IMG/VR virus record: IMGVR_UViG_3300021083_000495
Span: 1-52,698 of that record
From: a virus
Length of the DNA stretch: 52,698 nucleotides
Direction: 5' to 3' (one strand)
Below the pieces are notes generated by a model. The model ran no database searches, was not told where the DNA came from, and saw only the letters and a list, made by a program, of their open reading frames with translations. This document shows, piece after piece, positions 1-10,785 of the stretch. A program made the translations under genes and the position numbers. How positions within the stretch are numbered: position 1 is the first letter of the stretch; every line of letters begins with the position of its first letter.

Positions 1-1
1 A

Positions 2-2386
2 AGATTGCCCTCTGGATTAACCCTCAGTGGTACCCCAACAGGACAAAATTTCTTGATCACCGGCACCCCACTGGAGGCTGGATACTTTGATGTCTGGTTT
101 CAGATAACATCAACAAATAATCAATCATCATATTTACACCACCGTTTTTCAATTAATTTTATTAATCCTTTGACAATTGTTACGACATTATTACCCAACA
201 TCAGCGCTCAATCTTTCGCTCCTTATTACGCGCTTTTACAGGGATTCGGTGGAGTACCGCCCTATACTTGGTCGTCAAGTAACTTCCCCGGAGGTACGGG
301 TATCGGGAACTTCTCAGGGCTGACTTTATCTAGTAGTGGTGTAATATCTTCAGCATCTCCTTGGACGCAAGCCCCAGCTACTCCTACGGATTTGGGGGAT
401 ATTTCTATAACTTTAACAGACTCTCGTGGTAGTAATTCGTCTGTAAACACATCTCTGGATTTATACTACAGTAATAGTTTGACTATTATAACTCCATCGC
501 CTCACGGAATTGCAATAGTGACTGATGATCCTAATGGGTACGCTTTTATCATGCAAGCAGCGGGTGGAAATCCACCGTATTCCTGGAGTTATTCTGGTGG
601 TACTTTGCCTAGCGGTATATCATTTAGTTCTTTAGGTGCGTTTTCAGGTATATGGACTGGAAGTCCATATGTCGCAACTCCAATTACGATTACAGTACAG
701 GATAGTACTTCCCCGACCCCTGTTACTACATCGGCGGTTTTCAATATACAAACCGGATCACTTACAGCGGGGATTGAATTTTCAACTGGTAGTTTTAGTT
801 TATTTAAGCCTCGTGTTGGAACTGTAGGGTTTATTCCACGAGGAGAACCATATCAAGGAACTCTTATAGGGATATGTACTCAGCCCCCAGTAGCATGGCA
901 GATAGCTCCAACAGCAGCTTATTCCAATACTTTATTATCTGGATTAACTTTACAAGCTAGTGGTAACGGGGCTACGGCTACTATTTCTGGGACATACTCA
1001 GGAGTGCCTCATGTAGCTACAACTATAGACGGAATATCTATTACACAAGTAGCTCGATCTGGAACCTTGACTACTATCACAGCTAATAATACATTACAAG
1101 TGGGGGATTATGTTATAGTAACATCTTCATCTAATTCATCACTGAATGGAACATGGCTTGTAACATTTGTAGATGGTACATTCCCAGCATCTAATACATT
1201 ATTCAAATTTAATACTGTGGCCTCAGGTACAATTCTTCCCACAGCGGATACAGGAACAGCTACGGGATTGGGGTATATCATACGAGTAATCGCTGTCGAT
1301 AATTTAGGTGATACAGCGGAGGCTCTGATACCCCTTATAACAGGAACTAACTTAGTTGTCATAGGGTGGGATACTATACCTCCATCGAATTCCCCCTTCG
1401 GATATTCTTTTCCTTTACCGAATGATATTATTACAGCACCTTATGGTCCTCTTCAGCTTATCGCAACCCACGGAGTACCGGTTGGTACTAATACAGATGG
1501 TTATAATCAATACACCTGGAATAGCCCACAGTTTCCGTTAAACGGCCTCATACTCGCAGCGACAGGAGCAACATCAGGTCAAATATCTGGTGCAGCCTCA
1601 TCTTTATTTAGTCCAAATCCTTTGAATTGTAGCTTTACAGTTACGGACAGTATCTATAATCAATCTACAATTATTTTACCCCTATTTTCACAAGTATCTG
1701 GACTAACTATTACAACGGTTGTACTACCTAATGTAATAGCCGGTCGAGCTTACGGTCCGATACAGATTACCGCGGCACTGGGTACCCCTCCTTATACATT
1801 CTCTGTGTCTCCGCGTACGGCTAGCCCTCTACCAACCGGAATCACTCTAACAAGTACAGGTGTTTTATCTGGTACTACTACTTTAGGTGGATACACAGAA
1901 AATGTGACACTGCGAGTTACGGATAGTATCGGTGCTTATTCAGATACGACCTTCCCTCTGGTCGTTAAAGCTGGGTTGAATTTACAGACAGGTATCGACT
2001 ATACGGACAGCACAAACACTTTGTCTTTAGGGTATATAACAGCGGCGGGTAATACTAACGATATAACCCCCAACCCAAATTTGTCTTTTTATGTTATAGC
2101 AACAGGGGTAATTTCCACCAGTTTGTCAAACCTTGTAATTACATTAAGTAACCCCAATGTTAATGCAAATCCCATCAGTCTAGTTAACGGGGTAGCTACA
2201 TTTAGAATAAGTGAAACAACATCAGAGGGATTGAGCTTAGCATCTTTAGGTGTCAATAATTTAAGTGTAACAGTAGTGGATTCAGGAGTTAGTGTTACCA
2301 AAACATTTACATGGACAGTATACAACGATGGAGTCATGGTGGTAGCCCCCGCAACGGGATCACTGCCAACACAAACAGTAGGATAA
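2..2386 (+). CDS. Ig-like repeat adhesin/virion protein, 5' partial
   Basis: The reading frame is open to the left edge, so the true start lies outside the window; the first visible start-like codon (TTG at 5) sits inside an Ig-like repeat and is not the start. The protein is built of repeats of the putative bacterial Ig type (He_PIG family): 'G-x-PPY-x-W/F', then 'LPSGLTL' or a variant, then an SG-containing turn and 'T-x-x-V/L-x-D-S'. Clear copies lie near 2-165, 235-465, 560-750 and 1735-1970. Around 1045-1275 there is one copy of a different beta-rich module ending in DTGTATG that recurs in other virion genes of this window. No catalytic motif is seen. The next gene follows after 4 bases. 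A surface-exposed tail fibre or host-adhesion role is inferred from the repeats and from the baseplate genes downstream. Confidence 0.75.
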   Translation, partial: RLPSGLTLSGTPTGQNFLITGTPLEAGYFDVWFQITSTNNQSSYLHHRFSINFINPLTIVTTLLPNISAQSFAPYYALLQGFGGVPPYTWSSSNFPGGTGIGNFSGLTLSSSGVISSASPWTQAPATPTDLGDISITLTDSRGSNSSVNTSLDLYYSNSLTIITPSPHGIAIVTDDPNGYAFIMQAAGGNPPYSWSYSGGTLPSGISFSSLGAFSGIWTGSPYVATPITITVQDSTSPTPVTTSAVFNIQTGSLTAGIEFSTGSFSLFKPRVGTVGFIPRGEPYQGTLIGICTQPPVAWQIAPTAAYSNTLLSGLTLQASGNGATATISGTYSGVPHVATTIDGISITQVARSGTLTTITANNTLQVGDYVIVTSSSNSSLNGTWLVTFVDGTFPASNTLFKFNTVASGTILPTADTGTATGLGYIIRVIAVDNLGDTAEALIPLITGTNLVVIGWDTIPPSNSPFGYSFPLPNDIITAPYGPLQLIATHGVPVGTNTDGYNQYTWNSPQFPLNGLILAATGATSGQISGAASSLFSPNPLNCSFTVTDSIYNQSTIILPLFSQVSGLTITTVVLPNVIAGRAYGPIQITAALGTPPYTFSVSPRTASPLPTGITLTSTGVLSGTTTLGGYTENVTLRVTDSIGAYSDTTFPLVVKAGLNLQTGIDYTDSTNTLSLGYITAAGNTNDITPNPNLSFYVIATGVISTSLSNLVITLSNPNVNANPISLVNGVATFRISETTSEGLSLASLGVNNLSVTVVDSGVSVTKTFTWTVYNDGVMVVAPATGSLPTQTVG

Positions 2387-2390
2387 AAAT

Positions 2391-4568
2391 ATGCCAACAG
2401 TAACAGAACAAATTAAAGTAACAGTAACCGGAGCTAATCCAAATACTTATACATATTCTTTACCTGTGGATGTAACTACTGGATCTGGTGGTCCTCTAAG
2501 TATTACATTAACCGGCGTAAACCCAGGTCTGGACACAATTACGGCATCTATGGCATCTCACGGATATACATCAAATCCGGTAGAAGTAGCATGGCAACAA
2601 ACAAACGGAACAGTGGCGGTAGGTCCTATTTCCATAACTACTTACTCTTGTCCTAATGGATTTGTGGGTTATCCTGGTTTGACCGGTATTCTAGGGGGTC
2701 CTGTGATAGGTAATTCCCTAGTTCTTAACCAAGAAAATGAAAACTGGCCGATTTCAGGATTTAATGACACTTTGGTACCTTGGGGCGCTTCGCATCCTAC
2801 TCCTGATGGAGGTGGGTATAAATTAAATCCAATGATCGTCGTAGAGCAAACATCATCGGGTGCTTACGCTAGTTATTTGGCAATACCTGGAACCGGTGGG
2901 AGTTTCACTTTAGATATGACGGGTAGCTTCGTGGTTAGTACCCCAGGAACTTACACTTTCTTTGTGGCTTTTGTGAACAGTGGCAACTACGGGGTATACA
3001 TTGGAGGCGGGGCTACGGTAAGTTCCGCAACTAATGTTATTGGTCCCAACCCTTTTCCTTCTGTTGGACCTGTTAGTGGATTTCCTCTAGCTAGTCAAGT
3101 AAGTACAAACCTGGGTACTTATCCTCCATACAGCTATATATATGTAAATTTTCCAGCGCCCGGGGTCTATCCATTCGAGGCAATTTATGTGCAAAGAACT
3201 TCAATTGATCCGGGGGGGTCTTCAAACGGAGCTTTTCAAATAGTTTATTTAGCTGGTACGCAACCAGATAATAATACCAATGTTGGATACCAGTCATATC
3301 CAGTTTCCCTAATATCAACACCGCCGAATAGCAATCCCGGCACGGCACAGTTAGTGTTAACACCAACTGGTAGTGTAGCCCTGCAAGGAACATCTGATAC
3401 ACTCACTCTTGTAGTTCAAAACGTAATTTATACATCTTTTCCTTATTGTCCAATTTTCGAAGGAGTAAAGGGGTCTCTGTATGTGTCAAATGGGGTTAGT
3501 TCCGTTAACCCGAATTATTTTATCTATCCCACATACAACGGGAACAGCGTCAGCTTGACCGCCGCCGCTACACAAGGGGTTATAAATCTACAAGGAAATA
3601 ACACATCATGGCAGGGTCGTTTAAGTCTTGCAGCCGATCCATCAAACAATTGGTTTGACTTAAATTACGGGGGTCAAAGTTTTGATTCCGGCGTAGCAAA
3701 TACTCAACTTACAGTATATGCTGATGATGTGGCATGGTATAATGCAGCAAATAAATCCTTCGATTCCTACGCGCCTCACTACCATGGGTACAACGGGGCG
3801 ATTAGTTTTGGATTAGAAGTAGACTACATGGTTAATCCGGGTTTGAATTCTCCTCCGGTTACATCATCTACGACATCTTTTTGGAGTTCAAGTTTCCCTC
3901 TAGGGTGTACAATCACTCTTAGTAAGCCCTTTTCACCTCAACAACAGGGAACTTTAGGGGACACGGGGAATTCTATTAGCTCGTCTATCACAGCCTCTGG
4001 AGGTGTGGTAATAACATCGACTAAACCAAATATTAACAGCTCTGGGTTTTTGACAGGTTGGACTCTTTATTTGCAGACCCCTCTTACTACCACAAACATT
4101 AATTTCAACATCATCGTTAATATTAGTGGTACGCTTACTTATTTGAATGGCACAAATTTTACTACGAAAGTTCTAACCTATGTTAATAACTACGCCATTC
4201 CATGCCTAGTTGTTGGCAGTCAATATCAAGCGCCAGTGTCTTACAGCTTTAGTACTACACCAGCATCTGGAAATGTTGCTGGCACATTTCAGTTATCAGC
4301 AACGGTGTATACAACAGACACGGGATCAGTGACTTTGAACTTTTTTAGGCAACCTTATCTTGGTGGAACATCTACTATATTGGGTGCTGGTATTTTAGGT
4401 ACTCCGTATACAGGTACCGTGGGAGGTAAGACTGTATACTATAAACCCTTTACTCTGACTGTTACTATACCAACCGGGTTAGGGGATATGCTTATGGGAT
4501 ATATAGCAACTGATACTCTTAGTACCTTGTTTACCACTTATTACAGTTCCACGGAGTATAGTAGCTAA
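2391..4568 (+). CDS. large beta-rich virion protein, possible tail fibre/adhesin
   Basis: This 725-residue protein is rich in Gly, Thr, Ser, Asn and Tyr with very few charged residues, like its neighbours. Residues about 1-80 resemble an Ig/FN3-type beta sandwich. Residues about 175-270 carry the pattern 'F-x-V-x-x-PGTYTF ... YIGGGA ... PGVYPFEAIYVQR', which is reminiscent of PA14/GLEYA-type carbohydrate-binding beta sandwiches; this is a weak resemblance, not a family assignment. The ATG is preceded by GTAGGATAAAAAT, a plausible ribosome site. Its TAA shares one base with the next gene's ATG, which suggests translational coupling within a tail operon. The exact function is unknown. Confidence 0.7.
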   Translation: MPTVTEQIKVTVTGANPNTYTYSLPVDVTTGSGGPLSITLTGVNPGLDTITASMASHGYTSNPVEVAWQQTNGTVAVGPISITTYSCPNGFVGYPGLTGILGGPVIGNSLVLNQENENWPISGFNDTLVPWGASHPTPDGGGYKLNPMIVVEQTSSGAYASYLAIPGTGGSFTLDMTGSFVVSTPGTYTFFVAFVNSGNYGVYIGGGATVSSATNVIGPNPFPSVGPVSGFPLASQVSTNLGTYPPYSYIYVNFPAPGVYPFEAIYVQRTSIDPGGSSNGAFQIVYLAGTQPDNNTNVGYQSYPVSLISTPPNSNPGTAQLVLTPTGSVALQGTSDTLTLVVQNVIYTSFPYCPIFEGVKGSLYVSNGVSSVNPNYFIYPTYNGNSVSLTAAATQGVINLQGNNTSWQGRLSLAADPSNNWFDLNYGGQSFDSGVANTQLTVYADDVAWYNAANKSFDSYAPHYHGYNGAISFGLEVDYMVNPGLNSPPVTSSTTSFWSSSFPLGCTITLSKPFSPQQQGTLGDTGNSISSSITASGGVVITSTKPNINSSGFLTGWTLYLQTPLTTTNINFNIIVNISGTLTYLNGTNFTTKVLTYVNNYAIPCLVVGSQYQAPVSYSFSTTPASGNVAGTFQLSATVYTTDTGSVTLNFFRQPYLGGTSTILGAGILGTPYTGTVGGKTVYYKPFTLTVTIPTGLGDMLMGYIATDTLSTLFTTYYSSTEYSS

Positions 4569-5236
4569 TGGCAGACAATCTTGTTTACGGATACGCGGGA
4601 CCACCATTCAATTTTTTGGGGCATTTCAGTGCAACGCAATGGAAGGCTTTTCAGAGCTACGTTAACGCTCGCACTAAAAATTTCCCAGCGATTCAACAAC
4701 ATTATCAAATTCGTGCCGCCCAACTGCGGAAGACCGCTGGTTTACTTGAAAAATTCTACGCCACAGTAAATGACATCCCACTTAACCCAACTTTCAATAA
4801 ATTGGTTTGGAAACCAGGACCTCAAGGACACTTTTACTACCCATTTCGGGATGATCATCTACCCATGGTCGCTATGTCCCAAATAAAATCGTATATGAGA
4901 GAACAATTTCAACGAATGGATGAAAGTGTATTTTCAATGAATCAGCTTCGCAATATCATTGAGAAAACAGAAGATAAAGCTCAAATTGCTAACATAGCTA
5001 CTACTGATACTACCAGGGATATAGCTTCATTAATTACTCAAATCAACAGTTATTTTAAGCAACCTCGCTTTGAGACTGTACTTGTAGACGATGTTTCAAA
5101 TGTTTATCCAGCCGGGACGAGTAATCCTCGTTATAGCTGGCATAATTTAAACCCTCGTACACAATGGGAGATTGAACAAGTAGCAAATCCAGCGGGTACA
5201 GGAGCGTCTGTAAATATGCAGGATTTAGGGACATAA
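4568..5236 (+). CDS. hypothetical virion protein upstream of baseplate genes
   Basis: I do not recognise this 222-residue protein. Unlike the two preceding genes it is charged and largely helical in appearance (residues about 35-60 and 105-160), with a C-terminal segment rich in Asn and Pro. The start overlaps the previous stop by one base (TAATG) and the stop lies just before the ATG at 5238, so it belongs to the same operon. Its position between a fibre-like protein and baseplate genes suggests a tail or baseplate accessory role, by inference only. Confidence 0.65.
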   Translation: MADNLVYGYAGPPFNFLGHFSATQWKAFQSYVNARTKNFPAIQQHYQIRAAQLRKTAGLLEKFYATVNDIPLNPTFNKLVWKPGPQGHFYYPFRDDHLPMVAMSQIKSYMREQFQRMDESVFSMNQLRNIIEKTEDKAQIANIATTDTTRDIASLITQINSYFKQPRFETVLVDDVSNVYPAGTSNPRYSWHNLNPRTQWEIEQVANPAGTGASVNMQDLGT

Positions 5237-5237
5237 A

Positions 5238-6032
5238 ATGGGTACATATGATTACAATGTATTGACTAGCGACCCAATGTCTAAAGCTCCCATTGGAGCA
5301 TGTAACCACGTTATCTCCTTTGAGCGGATGGTAGTAAATCAAAACGATTTCCGTACTTTGAACTACGCTGGAAACACCACTCTCAATATGAGAGGTCCAA
5401 TTAACGGAAGTACGAATGTGCAAATTTGGATTAGTGGAGAAGAGATTTTCTCCGATGATCCCGTTTACGGCTGGCAAGTTGTAATAGACCCAAATCGGAT
5501 AGATACTTCAATACCGGCGGGTATTTTTTACAAAATAGTATTTAATCAATCGGTCAGATTAGTAATCCCACTAATTGAGGTATCTTATATTACTATACAA
5601 GGGTTCTGCTTAAAGTGCAGCGCTACGGGGTATGTGAATGATTTAAAACCATCTACTTCAGGTAATTTTTTACATGTTTCTGGAGCTAGTAAGTTAGTGC
5701 AAAAATCATTTAAATGGATTCTTGCATCAATGTGTCCCTTTTACCCTACTTTTATATGTCAGATTAAAAATTATCTAGGGAGAAAACTAGGGGCTCAAAT
5801 TACAGATACCGATATTCAAACAGAAGTAGTGAATACTCTTAGTACGATGCAACAAGTTCAACAAGCGCAGGGAACAGTACAAAGTCTTGACCCACGGGAG
5901 ATTCTAAAAGATATCATAAATGTAGTCGCTATTATTAGCCCAACTGATCCGACCACAATTTTACTGACAATTACGGTATCTAATTATAGTGGGCAGACGG
6001 TACCAATGAATTTTGAATTACCAATGAATTAA
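5238..6032 (+). CDS. putative baseplate wedge protein (gp25-like C-terminus)
   Basis: This 264-residue protein sits directly before the baseplate J-like gene, where gp25/GpW-type wedge proteins usually lie. The C-terminal half has the pattern expected of that family: 'LGRKLGAQITDTDIQTEVVNTL' (in part), 'LDPREIL', and then a 'TTILLTITVSNYSGQTVP-x-x-FEL' strand pair, similar to the helix plus beta ending of gp25-like proteins. The N-terminal half (about residues 1-130) is unlike gp25 and may be an additional domain. An AGGG ribosome site precedes the ATG. The family call rests on position plus a partial motif and is tentative. An unassigned tail protein is the alternative. Confidence 0.6.
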   Translation: MGTYDYNVLTSDPMSKAPIGACNHVISFERMVVNQNDFRTLNYAGNTTLNMRGPINGSTNVQIWISGEEIFSDDPVYGWQVVIDPNRIDTSIPAGIFYKIVFNQSVRLVIPLIEVSYITIQGFCLKCSATGYVNDLKPSTSGNFLHVSGASKLVQKSFKWILASMCPFYPTFICQIKNYLGRKLGAQITDTDIQTEVVNTLSTMQQVQQAQGTVQSLDPREILKDIINVVAIISPTDPTTILLTITVSNYSGQTVPMNFELPMN

Positions 6033-6036
6033 ATAT

Positions 6037-9000
6037 ATGTCATCACCAGCCACAACATTATCGCCGTTTATATTGGTCACCCCAGTTCTTCCTCCGGGTA
6101 CAACGGTATTGTCTACGGATTCTTCGGTATTGCCGTTCATTATTAACGCTAGTTTAGATACAACGAGAATAGAAATAGGCATCTACAATACCGTTTATGG
6201 GGTTGATACTTACACTACAAACACCAATCAAAATCAGTTTACCTTAAGTGTACCTTTAATTCTTACGACAGCAAATACTAATGTACAGATAATTGGGCGT
6301 AATTATGATCCCACACAATTTCCTAACGGCTGGCTCGCTAGTACATCCGTAGCTCCAAATTTTGATTTTGCTGACCCCAACGGAAATGTTCAAGTGGTGT
6401 TGGGTACTTTAGTAAATAATCCTTTATCTTTAAATATCACATCTGGCACTACGGGAATCGTTCAACCATCATGGAATACCGCTATTCCAGCTAATATCAC
6501 ATATGTGAGCCTAGCTTATGGAACTTCAGTAATAGCTACACTCACAGCCGCTAATAATTTTGTAGCGGGACAATATGTTTACCTTACACGATTGACCAAC
6601 GCTTCATTTTTGAACGGGCAACTGGTGGTAGTTTTACCGGGAGTAACACCTACTCAATTTCAAGTAGCTGTAATTAATACCCCTCTAACCTATTTGGCTC
6701 AACCGGATACGGGTTATGCCCAATCCATTACCCTAGATAATGGGGTTGTATGGACAAACATAGGGCCTATAGCTGTCACCCCCATTGTTAAATTTTCATT
6801 ACTGGCGTATCAAAGTAATTTATCTATGGCGATTTCCCCGCCCTCTGGTATTACCGCTAGTAAAAATCAATCAGAGTGTTTAATACAGTGGGTTACTCCA
6901 AATTATCCGGGCTTCATCGGGGTCAGAGTGATGCTGTCTACTGATCCAGCTGGAATCAATCCCCCATACACTCAGTTTGGGGATTTAGTTTCAAACATCA
7001 GCAGCACCGCACCTACAATTATTGATACTGAAACCACCAGTGCAACCAATGTGTCTGAAGTTATTATTACCGGCATTGGTATTTTTAACAATGTCTTGAC
7101 GGTACAAGCACAAAATACATTCACCCCGGGTACAGTGGTTCAGTTTTCTAATATAGCCAACGCAGATTTTCTTGATAATGAAACGGTCACTATATTGACG
7201 ACCACACCGTCTCAATTCACAGCTAGTTATACATCTTTGAATTATCCTAACCCTACCACTTCATCCCTCTTTATTGCAGCAGATACAGGACAGGCTACAA
7301 GTATCGTATCCACAAACATTGTTACAAATACAAGCACAGTAATGGAGACAAATTATAGCAGTGTAGAGATTCCGTATACAACTATTAACAATTCCATATT
7401 TTATGCTCTGTTTTCCACGATAATTAAAGACCCAGGAACAAATACAATGTACGAGTCTGTGCAAAACGGACCTTTAACCTGCGGCTTTGTAAACCTACAA
7501 CTGGCTAATCCTACAGATTTTCCCGTTCTACAACGCAAAGAAGACATTGCCGGTAGATTGATTACTCAAATTACTCGGCAACTTCCGAATTTGGATTTGT
7601 CACCCCGTTCAGAAATCCGTGATATGTTTATCGATCCTTTTTCGATTGAGCTAGCAAGTATGTCTGTGCGTGAATGGTTCGCCAGGGTTTCAGAATCTAT
7701 CTCCGCTATTTCTCAAGTTGATAATGTTAGTGGAAACGGCGTATCCGACCCATTTCAATCATCACCATATAAACAACAAATCGCTAGGGCTTTTGGTTTA
7801 TCCGCAATAAGCACTCAAACCCTTATCAATCAGCAGTTTGATTTATTGGGTGGGCAGGCTGGGTTAACTCGTTTGGGGGCTTCTACAGCTACCGGAGTTG
7901 CTACATTCTACGCCTATCAGCAACCGCAGTCCAGCATTACGATTCCCGAAGGGGCAGTGATCGCCACATCTCCGGATTCTAACACTGCCGCGGTGAGTTT
8001 CACTACTCTAGGGCAAGGGGTTATTAATTTATCTAATCTATCCGCGTTCTACAACTCCCAATCTGGCTGGTGGGGAGTAAGCGTACCCATACAATGTACG
8101 CAACCAGGTTCAATCGGCAATGTAGGCGCTGGTACAATTACTCAAACAGTCACAGGTGTTCAGGCTGGGGTGAGTGTTACTAATTTAACCGCCGCACAAT
8201 ACGGAACAGACCAAGAAACCAATGCTGCATTTGCTGCTAGAATTCAAGCTCGTTTGGTAACTGGAATTGATAATAGCTCACGAAATGGGTATTTGGTCAA
8301 TGCTTTAAGCACTCCCGGTATCATTGGGGCTCAAATTGTGGCAGCTGGTGATTTGGACATGCTCAGAGACTGGGATCCTACTCGACAAAAGCATGTCTTT
8401 GGCTGCGTGGATATTTATGTGCGAGGTACTACATACTCAGAGCAAAATGAGTTTGTCCCATTTCAGTACGCCAACAACGGAACGTACGGCATCTATAATA
8501 CCTATTCTTCACTCGTTTACCAAGCGGGGACACTTCAGTTTCAAATTCAAGGTTATAATACTTTGGCGTATCCTCCATACGATGGTGTGGAACTACTGGT
8601 ATCTCGTTCATCTACTCAGAGTTTTTATCTGTCATTAGATAGAGCCCAATTCGTGAATAACACTGTTATTCTAAACCCCAATGATATAGCATATCAATAT
8701 GCAGGTAACTCAATTACATATGCTAAGGTTGCGCTGAATATTAATAATGTTCCAGCCACAAATCAAGCCGCCTTAGCAGCTATCTCTGGTGCTTTGGTTA
8801 ATACTTACACTTTTCAGTTGTTATTCCGTGAAAAATCAACTTTTATCCATGCTCCTGCGTTACAGCCTATAATTCAAGTGAATTCTATTACAGGGGAACC
8901 TACTCCTACTGGCACAGGCGTGGTTAATTCGAATATTGTGAGTTTGATTCATACATCAGATTTTTTACTCAACGGTGGATCAAACAACGCTGGGGATCTG

Positions 9001-10785
9001 GTTGAAGTAGCAATACAAAGTCAACCTATTACAAATGTTATTACAGCCAGCACTATGAATCCGGTGTTGATTGACACCGCGATGGATGTCCCCCTGAATA
9101 ATAATGGAAATCCTTTGAATGTTTTATCTGTTCTTAGTCAGGATATGTCAACTTCTTATATTTATGGAACAGACTACACTATCGTTCCCTACGGTCCTTA
9201 TCATCAGTATGGTTTGCAAGTTCTTACTTCTACTGTCGTAGTCACGGGAGTGAATATAAGTAATAATGTGATTACAGTCATAGCAAATAATGAGTTTGGT
9301 ATAGGATCTTCTGTAACATTAAACGGGTTTACAAACTCATCTTTCTTGAACGGCCAAGTTCTTACAATCGCCACAGCAACGTCTTCATTTTTTACAGCTA
9401 CCTTTACTTATCCCAGCTATGTCGGTATAGATAGCGGTACAGCGATGGGCAGCGCCATTCAAAATAATCAACAGGTATCTGTAACATATAACAAATTTGT
9501 CTTATATGAACGCCTGAACTTTGTAAGCGAAGAAACTCAGATACTTACCGGGTCTCTTCCTACTATGTTGGATAACGATGGTTTTGTATATAATGTATGG
9601 TTGCCTCAGAGTTACACAACTGGGATACCTACTTTTCCCGTTACTCAGCTTGGGTATTCTTTGCTACTTGATGGATGGGACGGGCAGTATAACACTATAG
9701 ACGGTGGTTTGGATACAGGGGGTTCTTTAACTTTTGATCCATCTGGTCTAGTGGGTAATCAAGTTCCTTATGCCTCTAGATATATCAAGGTGACATATAA
9801 TAATGGAATTTTAGATGTAGTGATGCAAGAAGGTTTAGATTTTACTTTAACCGTCGATCCTACAACAAAGGCAGCAACCATTACTCGTATTCTTACTGGT
9901 AAGATACCTGACGGCGCTACAGTTAATGTATCGTATTTTACCTTGGAAACTTTTACATTTTCTACCCAGTATCCATCTTTTGTACAAGTTTTAGCAACCG
10001 CCATCGCTCAAACTCAGTCTGCTTGTGCAGACGTAGCGATTAAAGCTATGGTAAGTAACCCTATTGATATTACACTTACAGTTACCCTTAACGCCAGCAC
10101 ATCTCCAGCAACTGTGGATCCTATTATTCGTACAGTCATTGATATTGTGCTAGATAACGCCGTAGGTACATTATATCAATCTGAGTTGATTACACAAATC
10201 CAGTCGATTACCGGAGTGCAAAATATTGAAATACCTCTTTTGAGATGCGCTAAATCTGATGGCAGTTATGATATCGGGGTTGTAATTCCCACAGGCACGA
10301 AATGGATTCCACTTTCATCTGACTCAGCTTTCGCCGGTATTAGTACCCCAAAAAATAGTTGGATTACAGCGGACCCCGTGCTGCCGGATACTACGATTCC
10401 ATCTGGAGGGGCGGTGGATGCTATTGTAGATTTTCTTTATCAAGGACAGGCTTTTCAAAGAGCTTTATCTATTCAAAATTTTCTAACCAATCCTGTGACA
10501 GTTCAAAATATCGCTGTTCCTCCAGGTGCTACTTATGATACTCCCGGCTCATTTTATATCATAGGGCAGAATGATGAGATTAGTTCCACGGTGTCTTTAC
10601 CCAATTCTTATTCTCAAAGAATTATCGCTACAGTCCCTGAAAATATTTTGAATCCGTCTTATTATAGTTACTTCTGTACTTATCAAGTTTATAATGAAGG
10701 GGGTGCGTCCGATGTAACTGTATCGCCCACAGAATATCTATCCCCCGGGACTGTTACGATCGCATATCAAATAGCGGGGCAATAA
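6037..10785 (+). CDS. baseplate J-like protein with inserted beta modules
   Basis: At 1582 residues this is far longer than ordinary baseplate J proteins (about 300-500). The J core starts near residue 494 and includes the hallmark run at about 636-790: 'IPEGAVIAT', 'V-x-F-x-T', 'PIQCTQPGSIGNVGAGTI', then 'YGTDQETNAAFAARIQARL'. A second conserved part near residues 1330-1430 ('NPIDITLTVTL', 'YQSELITQIQSITGVQNIEIP') matches the usual C-terminal region. Three copies of a roughly 70-residue beta module ending in 'DTG/DSG-x-A' are inserted near 6505-6725, 7070-7300 and 9244-9455. The first lies inside a W-x-N-x-G type module. Baseplate J forms the wedge that triggers sheath contraction. The gene overlaps the gpI-like gene by one base (TAATG). 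Confidence 0.88.
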   Translation: MSSPATTLSPFILVTPVLPPGTTVLSTDSSVLPFIINASLDTTRIEIGIYNTVYGVDTYTTNTNQNQFTLSVPLILTTANTNVQIIGRNYDPTQFPNGWLASTSVAPNFDFADPNGNVQVVLGTLVNNPLSLNITSGTTGIVQPSWNTAIPANITYVSLAYGTSVIATLTAANNFVAGQYVYLTRLTNASFLNGQLVVVLPGVTPTQFQVAVINTPLTYLAQPDTGYAQSITLDNGVVWTNIGPIAVTPIVKFSLLAYQSNLSMAISPPSGITASKNQSECLIQWVTPNYPGFIGVRVMLSTDPAGINPPYTQFGDLVSNISSTAPTIIDTETTSATNVSEVIITGIGIFNNVLTVQAQNTFTPGTVVQFSNIANADFLDNETVTILTTTPSQFTASYTSLNYPNPTTSSLFIAADTGQATSIVSTNIVTNTSTVMETNYSSVEIPYTTINNSIFYALFSTIIKDPGTNTMYESVQNGPLTCGFVNLQLANPTDFPVLQRKEDIAGRLITQITRQLPNLDLSPRSEIRDMFIDPFSIELASMSVREWFARVSESISAISQVDNVSGNGVSDPFQSSPYKQQIARAFGLSAISTQTLINQQFDLLGGQAGLTRLGASTATGVATFYAYQQPQSSITIPEGAVIATSPDSNTAAVSFTTLGQGVINLSNLSAFYNSQSGWWGVSVPIQCTQPGSIGNVGAGTITQTVTGVQAGVSVTNLTAAQYGTDQETNAAFAARIQARLVTGIDNSSRNGYLVNALSTPGIIGAQIVAAGDLDMLRDWDPTRQKHVFGCVDIYVRGTTYSEQNEFVPFQYANNGTYGIYNTYSSLVYQAGTLQFQIQGYNTLAYPPYDGVELLVSRSSTQSFYLSLDRAQFVNNTVILNPNDIAYQYAGNSITYAKVALNINNVPATNQAALAAISGALVNTYTFQLLFREKSTFIHAPALQPIIQVNSITGEPTPTGTGVVNSNIVSLIHTSDFLLNGGSNNAGDLVEVAIQSQPITNVITASTMNPVLIDTAMDVPLNNNGNPLNVLSVLSQDMSTSYIYGTDYTIVPYGPYHQYGLQVLTSTVVVTGVNISNNVITVIANNEFGIGSSVTLNGFTNSSFLNGQVLTIATATSSFFTATFTYPSYVGIDSGTAMGSAIQNNQQVSVTYNKFVLYERLNFVSEETQILTGSLPTMLDNDGFVYNVWLPQSYTTGIPTFPVTQLGYSLLLDGWDGQYNTIDGGLDTGGSLTFDPSGLVGNQVPYASRYIKVTYNNGILDVVMQEGLDFTLTVDPTTKAATITRILTGKIPDGATVNVSYFTLETFTFSTQYPSFVQVLATAIAQTQSACADVAIKAMVSNPIDITLTVTLNASTSPATVDPIIRTVIDIVLDNAVGTLYQSELITQIQSITGVQNIEIPLLRCAKSDGSYDIGVVIPTGTKWIPLSSDSAFAGISTPKNSWITADPVLPDTTIPSGGAVDAIVDFLYQGQAFQRALSIQNFLTNPVTVQNIAVPPGATYDTPGSFYIIGQNDEISSTVSLPNSYSQRIIATVPENILNPSYYSYFCTYQVYNEGGASDVTVSPTEYLSPGTVTIAYQIAGQ

